The notes under the pieces were generated by a model that had not been told where the DNA came from, made no database searches, and saw nothing but the letters and a program-made list of their open reading frames with translations. Of a DNA stretch of 64,000 nt, positions 1 through 12,576 are shown piece by piece. The DNA lies in assembly GCA_018287875.1 (NCBI GenBank), contig JAGVVL010000018.1:3588501-3652500 (forward strand). The letters run 5' to 3'. This DNA is from Nigrospora sphaerica. Lineage: Eukaryota > Ascomycota > Sordariomycetes > Amphisphaeriales > Apiosporaceae. The stretch's first letter is position 1. Every line of letters begins with the position of its first letter. Position numbers and translations under genes: made by a program.

Positions 1-1444
1 CCTTGGTTTGCTTCATGACGTTCTCCTCCATCTCAAAGTAGCTGTCGAGTTGCCGGTTTTTGATGCCAGTCAGCAGCGCCGCCAAGATGTTCATGTGCAT
101 ATCGAGCGTGGTTTTCCTCTCAGTCAACTCGGGCAGCAGCGTTATGGCCGCCTTCAGGTGTTGCGCCTTGGCGCTCGTGTCGTTCTGAAGGTCCTCGAAT
201 GACGAACCGCCCGTTTTCTTGCTGATTTCGGCCGACTCCTCCTTCCACTTGGTCAACTCGGCGTCGATGTCCTCGGCCACCTGGGGGAAAGGCAGGGCAG
301 CATTCTTCTCCCAGAAAAAGTCGGTCGCCGTCAAGTCGTACGACTTCTTCTGCGTACCCCGGGCGGGGTTACCTTCTTCCATCGGCGTCTCGATGGTGAT
401 GCGATTCAGCTTCATATTGAGAACATCGTGCACAAGCGACTGGTAGGTCCACGAGTGGGACAGCATGGGGTTGAGGTCCACATTGCGATCCAGCAAGATG
501 AGAACGGGTCGCGACGCGGGTGTGCCCGCAGACGAGGCCGGCCGCGCATTCGACGAGAACAGGTTGTCTTTGGAGTTAAGCACGTGGTCGCGTAGCTTCC
601 TGTCCAGCTTGCCGGCAATCATCTCGGCGGCGGCGCCCTTGGGACACCGGATGATGGGGATGACGCCCATCGTCACCACTACGCTGAACAGGCCGCTGAC
701 GATTTTGTCAACGACGTGGTCCAGCTCCTCGTCGTTGGTCTTTGCGCTGTTGAGGGCCCAGTACGTGTTCTCTTTCTGCATGCTAAGGCTGAACAGGTCG
801 GGCTCGGATACGACAAAGTTGAGGTACTGATCGAACAGCTGCGCAAGGGGTTAGTCGGATGGTGCCGGCCACGCCGCGCCCGGCAGCGCCCCGGCAGGGC
901 ATATTGGTGGGTGTTGCGAACCTGTGCTATGTGTTCTGATGTGCCGGCCGTGGCCGTCTGGCTAGCAAAGTCTTCCAGGAGGGGCCGGGGTATCGAGGAG
1001 GTGAAGTTGATGTAGGCGGGCGTGTACAAGCCCTTCTGGAGGTCTGCAGTGATGGCTTGGAGGTTCTGGGGCGTCGGCTCGAGCAGGTAGATGACGGGGA
1101 CGTCGGGGATGGGATGGCGCGAGGATTTAATGTGCCTGGAAGGCCCCGTGAGCTTGCGCCAGACGCGGATCGGGGAGAGTAAGAGCCTACAGGTGCATGG
1201 TAACGCCCATAGCGCGCAGGTCGTTCACACGCAGCACGCTGCTAATGACATCGCGGCCGAGGTCGTCAAAGACGAGGACCTTCCAGATGGGCTCGCCGTC
1301 GGCGGTCAGGATGGGGCCTTGGGGTGCCAGCACGCCATTGTGCGGCTCGTCATCGTCTTTCAGCTCGATAGTTTCGTTGAGGTTCAGGATCTTGCGCAGA
1401 GAGGCGATCTGGCGGTCGCGGAGCGAGTGGCCTTTGGCGGCCAT
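1..1444 (-). CDS. sly1: Sec1/Munc18 (SM) protein Sly1, 3' end outside window
   Basis: SM-family protein that binds the ER-Golgi syntaxin Sed5 and promotes SNARE assembly for vesicle fusion at ER/Golgi membranes (family knowledge). Exons read as 1444-1191, 1135-922 and 838 to the window edge. Introns are 55 and 83 nt. The protein starts MAAKGHSLRDRQ and has the Sly1-type N-terminus: an LRKILNLN helix, then VWKVLVFDDLGRDVISSVLRVNDLR-like sequence and, after intron 1, HPIPDVPVIYLLEP. The third exon continues with PVLILLDRNVDLNPMLSHSWTYQSLVHDVL, a hallmark SM block. About 435 residues are visible; the family is usually near 650-720, so the C-terminal third lies to the left. The ATG at 1444 begins the conserved N-terminus and follows a TC-rich leader. 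The second donor (GTTCGC) is weak but keeps frame. Identification is firm. Confidence 0.95.
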
Positions 1445-4400
1445 GGCGGGAATGCTGCGGGCGCGCGCGCGCTCTCTCTCTCTCTCTCTCTCTCTCGGCG
1501 GGTGCGGGCGACGTGTTGGGCGAGGGAACGGGCGAGGCCGGGTTGAAGCTATCGCGAAAGGATCCGTTCTGGCGTCATGTGCAGTAGTCCGAGGGTCTGG
1601 GATGTTCCTGGACTGGGACTGACACCGACATCTGCACCTGCTGCCTGCAACACGTATGCCTGGTGGCGGCGGTGGTATTGGTGATACGTGTGCCTACTGA
1701 GTGCTAGTTGCGAGTGGCCCTGACGGTAGTGGGGCAACGGCATGGAAGCGGCCGATCCAAGGCTGGGGGTCCTCGGAAGGCACGCGCGACAAAAGTATCG
1801 CTGCAAGTACCGTGCGAAGAACACAACGGCCAAAGAATGACTTGAATGGGTAGGTATTCATAGCCCGGGAAGCTCAAGCGAGCGAACGAACGTGAAGATA
1901 TTACAGTGTAAAAGGTGATTGGGACCAGATCACAGCGGGTTGCCAATGGAAGCAATCAAGCGATGAGTGGTGCTGCCGAACAACCTCCCTACGAATCAAC
2001 GAGGTACCTACCTCTTCAATATAGAGAGCAGGTACTTGCTGGGGTAGTCCATGGGTACCGTGGACCGCGTGCACGTGCAAGTACGACGCACTCCGTAGGG
2101 TGTAAGTAGGTGGCGTCAGAAGCTCAGGCCTTTTGTGCCCTTTTGCAGGCAGGAGGGGATATATCCAACGATTTCCCGCGAGGAACGAATCATCTCGTCG
2201 GCATCTTCATTTTCCGATCTGGGAGACCACCAATATCTATCCTGGAGCTAGGGATGCGCTAGCGTGTTCTTGTGTGAAATGGTCAAGCTCAATTGCTCCC
2301 GACGACGTAATGACAAGTACGGAGTACCGAGGTACCTATCTGTATCAAAGCATAGTCCAAAGTGAGCACGACGTACTTTCGCACCTGAAAAAGGCATGGG
2401 CAACTAGAACTAACACGGTCGAGCTAAACTTGATGCGGCTCAAGGCTCTTTGACGAACCCGACAGGTATGCATGAAGAAATGCAGGCGTGGTGGATGTAC
2501 GGCACCTGGCAGCCGGTCCTTGGGCCAGCCGACTAATACGAGACAGCTTAGATAGTGTACGTATCAGCAGCTGGCAAAAGCCGAATGGGCGGCAGGGAGG
2601 CACGACGCAGAGCGGGCAGGTGGTTGGCTGGCACGGCTGATTGCGAAACCAAAAACCAAAAAGATAGTGGTGACTCGGGGCTGACACCATTGTCAGTGCC
2701 AGCAAAGCCGAGGGGGGAGGGACTCCTACTAACCCGCTCATCAAGAGAGGTACCTCATAACCGCAGCTAGTCCGTCAGCCCGCCTGCCAGCCAGAGCCAG
2801 CCAGCTCAGCAGCGCCAGCCGAAAGAGACTTTTCTTCCCGCCCATTCCATACACGGGGCCATTTCCCTCCGCCTCCCAATCTCCCTCCCCTCAACTCTCT
2901 CCCCAAGCCTAGACTCAGCAACCACCGCGGCCGCCCTCCTCTTTTTCTCTCTCTCTCCTCCTCTCCTCATCATCACCGTCCCGCGCCCGTCCGTCTGCCC
3001 TCTATTGCGCCATCGACACTCGCCGAGGATTCATAGTTTGCGCCGCCTGTTGACCCTTCTACTACCTTTAAATAACTGGCCCCGAGTCAGGCAGGCAATT
3101 GACTTGCCTGCCTTGGTTGCGGCTAAAGCCCCCCCCGTGCAGGACGTCTGCTCGCTTTCTCGCCTCGCCCGAAACAAGCACTCCTATCTCGTCTAGAACT
3201 CTCTCTTTCTCTCTGAGAACCATGTTGTAATCTCGCGCGCTCCTCGCTAATTGAGAGCCTGGCGATGATCTGTCTTCTCGGTAGGAAGAAGCAGACGCAG
3301 ACGCAGCCGCCGCCACTTGACCTGGTAAACAGGCGACAGTCTTCCGGGCCAAAAGGGTATGAAATAACCAACTCCCTCCCCCCTCTCCCCCTTCCCGTTC
3401 CTTGCCTCTGCCCACAGCACGCATCCCATCGCGTCTTCTCTCCGGCGCACTACTACCTGCTTTTTAAAACATGGACGCACACCGCAGCCGGGGTGCCAAC
3501 TCGTGGTCAACGGCGGAGAACGTACTGTCCTTCTATCCCGGGCTGGTCGACTCTGCAGCAGTGAATTGCGAGCCAGGCGACAGGGATCGGGAGAGCGCCT
3601 GCAGAAATGTCTCTGGGCTGCCTTTGCCGCCGCGACCAACCATCTTCTGTCTTCCCTCTACCCCTCCATCCTGTCAAAATACAGCCAGCCTGTCAAAAAG
3701 TAACTCCTAAATTCCCATCCGCAAAGGACCGGGAGAGTGAAAGAGGATGGCCGGGACACAGGAGATGGCCGGAACCAGAAAACTTGGCAGGGCCCAGCCA
3801 GCCTTTGAATTGCCACAATGGAGAGGCGCTTTAGGACGTTCAACCATGGGAGAGGTTGCTGATGCGGGTGGACTGGACCGGTCGGGCTGGATTCTGGGTC
3901 TCTGGTCCGCGTCAGGCCCGGCAAGTCTTTTGTCTGCCCGTGGTTTTGCCCACTGGCCTGCATGGTTTTGCGCTGTCTTGTTCCTGCTTGGCCCCTGATG
4001 GACCCCCCCTTCCAGGCCAAACCCCCTTCTACTAATCCCACTACGGTCGCTACTGCCACCACCACCACCTGCACCCAATGTCGCCCAGCTTCAGCACCCA
4101 TTAATCACGGTCGCTACCTACCTCCGCTTCTGCCACTCACTGCCTCTGCCACAGAACAGTTGGGGGCTCAACACAGAACCAGACAAAACACGAGGAACTC
4201 AGCAGCCACAGAGCACACACACTTATGCAGTTCATTGGGAACTGGTAGACGCCGTGCATTTGGTGCTTGCTTTGTTTAGGTCCCATCTCACCGGACCCCT
4301 GCATCAACAGACTCTCGCCACTGTCAACTGAAGACGTTTGGACTCTGTTGCACGCAGGCTGCACTGCTGGTTGTGGTGGTGGTGGTGGTGGTGTGGTAGT

Positions 4401-5481
4401 GTCGCTGTCTGGAGGGAGGGGGCCATTGGTCACGGAACAGCCCTGCATCGGCTGCTGCTACTGCGCAACTCGCCCCGGCCCCAGGACACACAGTACAGAG
4501 AGAAGAACTGGGGGACAGACACAGAACCATCCACGCTCTCCGAGTCGGTCCCTGACACCATGGAAACTTTCGGAGCAAGCAAGAACAGCAGCACCAGGGA
4601 AGCCTCAACGGCTTCTCACGACCACTCCCGGTCTGTGCAATCGCATCCTACGTGCCAAAGTGGCAAATCCGGCCAATTCGTCTCATCGCTCGCTTCGGCT
4701 GGGTTGTCCTTGGGTTCTTGTCGGAAACTGGCCAGGGGCTGACTAACGGTCATGCTCGCAGTGTCCTCGAGGGCATGGTGTTGGTGCTGCTGCGAGCATC
4801 GTCGGTGTTGTGCTGGCCAACCAACTAGAGGGCTTGCCTTCTCAGTTCACCCCCCCTCCACATTCTACCACTTCGCACTCGACTCACAGTTGCTTTCTTC
4901 GGTCCTTCTGACATTGTCCTTGAAGCTGATTGATCCTTTTGGGCCTTAGATCCGCGCGTTAGTCCCAATCTGGCTTGGGTCCCTCACACCCCGGCAGCCT
5001 TGGTCGAAAATCACTGCCCTCCATTCCACCCCGGCTTCTTAATTGCACGCCCCTCCAAGGTTTCAAAACACACCTTGCATCCCGCCCAGTTCGGAGTTAC
5101 CACCAACCGGCCGTACAACTGCCAGGATCGAAACGTCTTGAGCCCGTGTGAACATACCACTTTGTGGACACTGGTTGCGCCTGCTGCTTGGTTGGGATTC
5201 TTGTAAGTCAGTTCGCCTTTCCTGGGGGGGGGGGGGTTGGAGGTACTAGAAGCCCTGAGGACTTGCCACAGGGTTGGATAGACCCACACCCCACGTTCTC
5301 CCCAAATTCCTGCAGCTGTCAATAAAAACACACCCCACCCCAATCTGCTGCTGCTGCTGCTGACACCCTCTTCACTTCCAGATCACGTGCCACTCTCAGC
5401 TCTTAGTACACGTGCCACCGACCCCTTGCCCCTGCCCATTGAAGCCCCTGGGGAGAGACGGCAGAGTCGAGGGACGCCACG
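1445..5481. other. 4-kb intergenic region and long leader
   Basis: It separates divergent sly1 and the CCCH protein gene. No reading frame here resembles a known protein. From about 2820 the plus strand becomes strongly pyrimidine-rich (CT blocks near 2860-3000 and 3350-3430), which is typical of fungal promoters and leaders. There are low-complexity tracts: a GGT run at about 4374-4393, a G run near 5225-5237 and a CTG run near 5343-5362. Several short upstream frames are present (for example from 3471) but none has supporting evidence. Confidence 0.7.
1460..1497. repeat. GC then TC dinucleotide microsatellite in sly1 leader
   Basis: A short GC run followed by about 25 bases of uninterrupted TC lies 16 to 53 bases upstream of the sly1 start codon. 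On the sly1 strand it reads as a GA tract, probably in the 5' untranslated region. Confidence 0.9.
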
Positions 5482-8400
5482 ATGGCACAGGGTGGCCAGA
5501 ATTGGCCCTCGGGTCAATTCAACCAGGGCGATTACCATGCCCAGCAGGGCATGTACGCGAACGCGTATCAGCCCACCTCATCATACGAGGGCCAGCTTCA
5601 TGAACCGCAGGCCTTCGACGGCACCGGGGGCCAGATTGACAATGGCAACGCGTATATGAACTGGAACGGCATGTCGCACGGCGCCGGCGCCATGGCGACT
5701 GCCCCTGCGACCGAGCATTCGGGCGCGCTGAACGACTTCAACTCCGGCCGCTTCTCCGGCCCTGCACACGCGGGTCAAAACAACCACCCGACGTACGTGT
5801 CGTCATACTACGCCGAGCCCCCTTCCACCAATGCCGCCTCCCGCCATCCTGGGCCCGAACCCCACGAAGGCGCTATCCAGCACGCACAGTATCCGGCCAA
5901 CGCCTTCCAAGATGAGCAGGCCTTTGCGCCGTCCGACCAGGGTCGGTCCTATGAATACCAAGCCTCGGGACAGCGGCCCATGTGGATGTCAAACGTTGCC
6001 CCTCAGCATACGCGAACTGCTTCGCCTGGTCCGGGAAACTTTGCAGGCAACGCATGGCAGACACCCCAGTCCCAGGCCCAGCCTCAGCCCCAGCATCACC
6101 AGGGCCCCTTTATGATGCACCATGACCACCAAGCCACACCGGCCCAGCCCGTGTACCAGCAACCGTCCCAGTCGCCAGCACCTGGCCCCACGGCATCCCC
6201 GGCACCGCGCCAGGACCTGCGATCCATGGCGAAGCCAGCCGGCCAACCAGGCTACGGCTCACCGTTTCAAGGTGCGCAGCTGCGCGACGGAGTCGGTCAC
6301 TCGAATCCGCAGCTGGTTGACGTGAGACCATCGCACAACCAGTTCCCACAAACCCAAGCTATGTTCGCACCAGTGCCGTACTCCAGAGCGGCGGCGACCG
6401 GCGGACAAGCTCCGGTCTCGTACCAGGAGCCGATGCGATACACGCAGTCACCAGCCCAGGGATATGCTCCGGCGCCACCTCCGTCGAATACCGCTTCGCC
6501 CTCTCCTCAGGTTATGGCTCATGCCGGCCAATCGATGCCACCCCAACGTACCATGGCACCGTCGCAGATTTCGATGGGCCCTGCCGGTGGTCAAACTGTC
6601 CCAACGAGTGATGTTACCTCCCATCCCAACGGAGTCCACCCGCAAGGCCAAGCAGCCACCGCACAGCCGCCCAACGCCCAGCAGGACAATGCCGCCCAAG
6701 CAATCGCGGAGCCGGACGCCTTCGATCCGACCGCTGCTGGCTGGATCCCGGTGCCCGGTTGTCCCAACCTCTTCGTTTCACCCGAGCCCACCATGCAGGC
6801 GATCAAAAGCGTCCCACACGACAGATATGTCGCCCGCTTCAATGAGAGCCATACACCTTTGATTCCAACGCGGCAGACCAGACTGCCCTGTGAAATTGAG
6901 CGCGACTATGAATTGTGCCAGAATGAACTGGACAATGGCACTCTCGACCCTGCACAGCGGGAGGTCATCAAGGCGAAACGCGCAGAGCTTGAGCAAGAGA
7001 AGATCCGAACGACGGGAAAGAAGGGTAAGGCAATGAGCATCGTGCTTCTTAGTATCGAGCGTTTGGCGGAATCGTGTATTGACATTCTTGGTTGCAGTGG
7101 AGAGCGAGCATGCCGACAAGCATACACGGGCCAAAGAAGTAAGTGACAAGTCCCCAACACGTCCCCTCTCCTCATCCTTATCGGTGTGGGTGGTTTTGGG
7201 GGGTGCGAGGAACCTCGCAAGGTACCTGCTGCCTGGCACGTCGAGGTCACCTAGGCAACTCTTCCAAGCATTGCCTGCTGCAGCTCTTGCACCGGAGCTA
7301 CTGGCGTTGCATGGCCTCCTCTGTCATCCCCGAAACTACTACCATTAGCTGGCACTCTTCCCCAAAGTGCATACCATCTTCGTCTCCAAGCCCCCTCGCT
7401 CGTTCGAACGAGGCGCGATGAGGATATACGGAGGCTGACATGGCTTCTCCCGAACTGCAGATAATTAGTGCCCCGCGCCCGAAAGACCCCCTTCTGGCAC
7501 TCGAACAAGATGTTGTCAGGATCGTGTGGACAGATCCCGAAACCCACCCCACTCCAGCCGACAGCTGGGTTCGCAATGCTGTTGATAAGTACGGCAAGTT
7601 GGTGAGAGAAATCTGGGACGTTGTCAAGCCGCTCAAGACCCAGTTGAAGGAGAAGGAGAAGGACAAGAAGGCGGCCAAGGAGCTCAAATCGCTCCAGCAG
7701 AAGATTGACGAGCAGCTGGGCAAGATGGTGGCCGTCATCGAAGCTTGTCTCAAGTATGCCCGACCTGTCGTCCTCAATAGCCTTGGAGGACATGACCGTC
7801 TCAGCATCATTCTTGGCAACACACTCCGCCATGCTTACGGGCAGAAAGACTACCACAGCCCTCTGGCCAAGGGCGCCGTGCGCCTCATGGCCAAGTTCAC
7901 GACACTCGAGCGGGATTTCCTCTACGATCGCTTGAAGCTGGATGCGGTTTACCGAAGCGTAAAGGACAAGTTGGATGACGAGACTAAGGAGTTATTTAAA
8001 ACTATCTTCACCAACTCGGTGGAGACGCAGGAGGACACAAAAGAGGGGGGGGGAGAGGAGAAGAAAGCGGCACCCAAGCCGGCACCCAAGCCAAACACCA
8101 CTACCAGTGAGCCCGCAGCTTCAAAGCAGGTGAACAAGGAACCTGTGCTGCCCAAACGGGCCCCCACTTTCCTGGCCAAAGATTTGAAGTCGGCTTCCAA
8201 GTCGTCGTTGCTGAAGAAGACGCAGCCAAGTTCGGGCTCCGACAGCGATACGAGAAGGGCCAACGGCGATGCCAGCAAAGCAACCGCCTCCACCGCGGTC
8301 GCTGCGCCCATCAAGCGCCCGCGAGAGGAAGAGGGTGAAGCGAGAACGGCGAAGAAGGTGGCCACGGGCGGCCCGCAGGGAAGCAGCAAAATACCAGCAC

Positions 8401-10532
8401 CTTCGGCGAATGGCAGTGGACAACCGGCAAGCTCCACCACGGCCACGCCCCGTACCAGGCCCGCAGGCTCGATCCTCCCAGGCAAGACTCGACCAGCGGC
8501 CAAGCCAGCGCCGAAAGCGTCGCAGCCCGCATCATCCGGCCTGTCGAACATTAGTGGTCTGCTCGCCGAGATTGAAAAGCCCAAGTCGCCGCCCAGAACG
8601 CGAGAGGAGCCTGTGAAGCCGCCAGAGACTGCCGAGGAGAAGGCACGGAGACTACGTAAGGAGCAGCGCCGCGGTCTTCGTGTGTCGTGGAAACCGGATT
8701 CCGAGCTCGAGCAGATTCGCTTGTTTGAACACGACGCAGCTGAAGACGAGGGCCGTGCTCATAGCATGACGCAAGACGCTCACGACAACCGATCCGAGGG
8801 CTTGCGACTCAAAGCGGCGCAACGTGAAGACGAAGAGGGCGAAGAAGAAGAGGACAGGCATGCGGGTGGACAAGCGCGGGAGACGTCGTTGCGACTGTGG
8901 AAGGAGCCCTCAACGACGGACCTCTCGCAAGGAAAAGCGGCGCAGCGCGCAAAGAGCTTTGTCACGCGTGCCGGCCTGTTGCCCGTGGAATCGGAGCAGG
9001 TCCGCTTCATGGAAGACTATGAGCGCCGGCAGTTAATGGTCTTCTACAACGACCCCGCCGATATCCCCGAGACGCCCAAGTCCCCGCCCCGCAAAGCGCA
9101 GGCCGAAGCTCCAAGCCAACAAACGCGCCTCGTCCATCTTCCCGCCGACAAGCCCGAATTGGTCGAGACGCACCGCCGCTGGAGTGAGCACGCCCAGCTT
9201 GGACCGCGTACCTCACTGCAACTGGCCGTTCAGCGACTCGGCGCCAAACACGGCGCTGGCCCCAACGCCAGCTTCGACCAAGCCGTGTATGCGCTCAGGA
9301 AAGCCGCCCTCTCAGCACACCAATCGAACCCCATGTTGCAGTCTTCGGGTCCCCATGGCACTGGCCCGCCGGCCTCATACACAACCATGTCGCAAGCCGA
9401 CCGCGATGCCGAGGTTCTCCGGTTGCTGCAAACGGACGCCGTGAAGCAGTGGCGGGACCCTAACCCGCTTGATCCCAACAACCCGCGGACCGCGCGTCGC
9501 GCTGATTACGGCGATGCCACAACGCAGGCCAACGTTGATGCCTTCGAAAACGTTGCTGCCTCTTTCGTCGGCAAGCCCTTCCCCGCCACCGAGGCCCCCG
9601 AATGGATGCGGGCCAACCCCAGCTACATTAGGCAGTGGCAGGCCGGCTACGAGAAGGACGTGAGAATCCAAGCTGAGAAGCAGCGTGCCGAGGCACAGGC
9701 CCTTCAAGTTCTTCACGCCGCCACGGCGCAGGCCTATGCTCATCCCGCCGCTTCGCAGGCCACACAGGACCAGACGGCTGCCTGGGCTGCGTACTACGCC
9801 CAGTACGGTCACCAGCTCTCCCAGGCGCAAGCCCAGGCTCAGGCCTATGGACAAGGTGCGCAGCAGCCGGCCTCTGCCTATGGTGCAAACAACGACAGTC
9901 AGTACGCCCAGATCATGCAAGCCCTGCAGCTGGCACAAGCCGCGCAGGCGCAGCCCCAGGCTCCTCAGCAACCCTTGGCCCAGGCCATGGGCCAGGACAC
10001 CAATGCACAGCTCCAGTCGCTCTTGTCGGCTCTTGGGGGGCAGTCAGCCCAGCCCGCTGCGCAGGCCGTCTCGCAAGCTTACGGTGTCCAGGTCAACGAC
10101 CCCCAAGCTTACTGGCAGGCACTGGCGGCCGCCGCTGGGGCCGGTGCCACGAGCCAGACCCAAGGCCAGGGCCAGCAGGTCCAGCAAACCAAGCAGGTCC
10201 AGCAGCCGCAGCAAGCCAAGCAGGCCCAGCAGCCCCAGGCGGCCCAGCATGCGAAGCATCACAAGAACCACCACCGAGACCACGATCGGGACCGCAGCAA
10301 CACGCATGGATCGCCCGCCGACGGCTTTCTGGACTACGGACCCAGCCCGACAGACCACGATTCAAAGGGGGCCAAAGGCCGCAAGGACAAGGACAACAGC
10401 TTCCGCAATAAGGATCGGAAGGACATTAACCGCGCCCTAATTGGCACCAAGCCATGCACCTTCTGGGCCGTGGGAAAATGTGCCAAAGGCGACTCATGCA
10501 CGTTTCGCCACGACCCCAATGATCTCAAGTGA
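5482..10532 (+). CDS. CCCH zinc-finger protein with PNUTS/Ppn1-like architecture
   Basis: Three exons, 5482-7024, 7098-7138 and 7434-10532, give 1560 aa. Residues 1-430 are low-complexity (Q, P, A, G, H rich); about 435-525 contain a conserved block starting GWIPVPGCPNLFVSPEP. Residues about 540-725 form a helical domain (WVRNAVDKYGKLVREIWDVV... to DETKELFKTIF) resembling a TFIIS-N-like bundle. Residues 944-947 are RVSW followed by an acidic/hydrophobic stretch (LEQIRLFEHD), matching the PP1-docking RVxW motif of PNUTS. A Q/A-rich region precedes a C-terminal finger CX7CX5CX3H. PNUTS and yeast Ppn1/Ref2 tether PP1 to the cleavage and polyadenylation machinery in the nucleus; the same role is inferred here from domain order, not demonstrated. 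Intron 2 is unusually long (295 nt), and an in-frame ATG at 7440 sits two codons after its acceptor, so a shorter product starting there is possible. Confidence 0.88.
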
Positions 10533-11643
10533 GGGCATTACCAGACGGTGCGACGGCGGTATCCTACCGGCTCACGCGCCAGTCCTCGGTGACAGCTGGA
10601 CGACACATTGCGTACGAACTCCCCCCTTCCCCCAACGTTCGTGGCTGCCCAGCACAAGATCTCGTTACGTTAAAGGTCGCGACTTGACGACCTGAAGGGC
10701 GTGTCCACTGCCCGAACAATCCTGTAGAGTATTTCTTCGCCTTTCTTCACCCAGGTTCCGGCTGCTCAGCGGAACATTAGAATTGTTTTCACGGCATAGG
10801 CAATCGAGCGTTCTCATTGTTGCATCGGCGAGCCTTCCCCAGGGCTGTGGTACTTGCATCGGCACAGGCGTTTGCGGCACGATGATTTGATGGCATGATG
10901 CATGGGCACGGCAGGAGGAGACACCACGGCTTAGGGCTACTGGTGTCAGGGTCACAACCGTCCCTGGCCTCTCTCGTCCTACCAAATACGGGCCAGTGCC
11001 AGCTCCAGGTTGGCCTGGACCCCCAACAGGACAGGAGGGAAGGATGAGGTCGGGTGGCCACTCGATGCGCCCGAGATGGCGCGCCTTGTTTATGTTATAG
11101 CTGCACTGATGAGGTACAATAGCTTCGCGGAACAAGGCCACAATGAAACGAGGGCGGCGACCCCATACTGTACATGACGCGCCCTGTACGATGTTGCCTG
11201 GAGTCACCACGATCCTTTCCGTTGGGGTGCTGAAGCAGGCGTTGAATTTCGTTCACTTCACCCAAGCAGCAGGCAGCCACTGCAATACGCCCATCACGGT
11301 CCGCCCTTCGCTGCGCACCGGTTCGCCTTGGCAACCTGACGCACTTGCGAAATGGGCGGCCAACCTCGAGGGACGTCGAGGCTAGTGGCGATGACGTCGG
11401 TGACTTTTTTCCTGTCTCATCCACTTGCACACTATCGTACCGTACCGCCTCTACGTTTACAAGTGAATAGACGGCTGCACCCGATAGTCACGAAAGCGTC
11501 CCACTGCCTACCCTTCATATTCATCTCCCTTGATACATACGTAGGTTTGCCTGCCTCAATTCCCTCCTTTATACGAACGAATTCCATCGAGGACGACCGA
11601 CTTGGCCCAGCTGCGGCGTGCTATTTCTTCGTCAGTCTCGCCA
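10533..11643. other. Intergenic, no gene seen
   Basis: This contains the 3' region of the CCCH gene and the leader of the 2H phosphoesterase. No conserved frame, tRNA or repeat was recognised. Confidence 0.7.
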
Positions 11644-12576
11644 ATGCGACGACAGCACCAGGGCAGCGTGTTCAGCTTCTCGCCTCTTCTTTCTCGCCTT
11701 GGCCCTCGCGCCGTCGCCATGTCGGCCTCGTATGCCCACGTGGCCGCCGCCCAAAGCCGACGCATTCCTTCGCGCGAGCTCGCTTCTGACCAAAGTCAGC
11801 CCCCCGACGCGAAACCACCACCGGCACCGCAACACACCCGCAACGCGCCATCCCGCCGACGCGCCGCCCAAGGCTCTTCCTCCTCTTTCTCCTACACCTC
11901 TTATTACGGGCCCACCGCCGCCGCCCACCACGGCCACGACGCGCCGCCTTCGCCGCCGTCGTCCCCGGTCTTGGTGCTCACGCTCCGCACCGGCCCGCCC
12001 GCCCTCGAGGCCCACCTCTCAGCCCAGCGCCAGCGGTGGTTCCCGCCGGCGCGCCTGCGCGTCCCCGACGCCCACGTCACCGTCTTCCACGCGCTGCCGG
12101 CGGGCGACGCGGCCGTACCGGCGGCCCTCACGCGCGCCGCCGCCGCCCTGCCGCCGCGTGTGCCTCTCCGCCTCGGCCCCGCGTTCCGCCTTGGCCGGCA
12201 GGGCGTCGCCGTCGGCGTCCTGGACGCGGCCGAGGTGCTGGGACGGGCGCGGCGCCGGCTGCTGCGCGAGTGGCTGGCCGGCGGCCCCGACGCCGCCGTC
12301 GTCGCGCTGAGCGCCCAGGACCGCCGCGTCGGCTGGCGCCCCCACTACACACTTCTTAACAAGGAGGGCGACGCCGCCCGCGTCGACGCCTGCCTCGCGG
12401 CCGCGGCGGCCGATCAAGAGGCGGCGGCGGCCGATGAGGGCTGGGCCAACGGCTTCGTGCTGTGGCGGTACGAGAGGGACGGCCGGTGGACGTGGGTGCG
12501 CGAGTTTGGGTTTGGCGAAGGGGCACCGGGCGAGGGACGGAAGGAACAGGAGGAGAAGAAAGAGGGGGGGTCATGA
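11644..12576 (+). CDS. 2H phosphoesterase superfamily protein (2'-5' RNA ligase/LigT-like)
   Basis: Single exon, 310 aa. The two catalytic H-x-T signatures of the 2H superfamily are visible: HVT at residues 144-146 (DAHVTVFHALP) and HYT at 234-236 (GWRPHYTLLNK). They are about 90 residues apart, as usual for the fold. Family members hydrolyse or transfer cyclic or 2'-5' phosphodiesters in RNA or nucleotides; the substrate here is unknown. The first 90 residues are low-complexity and basic, and could include a mitochondrial presequence (starts MRRQHQGSVFSF). The reading frame is open upstream of 11644, but 11644 is the first ATG in it; a further ATG lies about 25 codons in. The tail is E/K/G rich. 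The third-position GC is extreme. Confidence 0.85.
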   Translation: MRRQHQGSVFSFSPLLSRLGPRAVAMSASYAHVAAAQSRRIPSRELASDQSQPPDAKPPPAPQHTRNAPSRRRAAQGSSSSFSYTSYYGPTAAAHHGHDAPPSPPSSPVLVLTLRTGPPALEAHLSAQRQRWFPPARLRVPDAHVTVFHALPAGDAAVPAALTRAAAALPPRVPLRLGPAFRLGRQGVAVGVLDAAEVLGRARRRLLREWLAGGPDAAVVALSAQDRRVGWRPHYTLLNKEGDAARVDACLAAAAADQEAAAADEGWANGFVLWRYERDGRWTWVREFGFGEGAPGEGRKEQEEKKEGGS

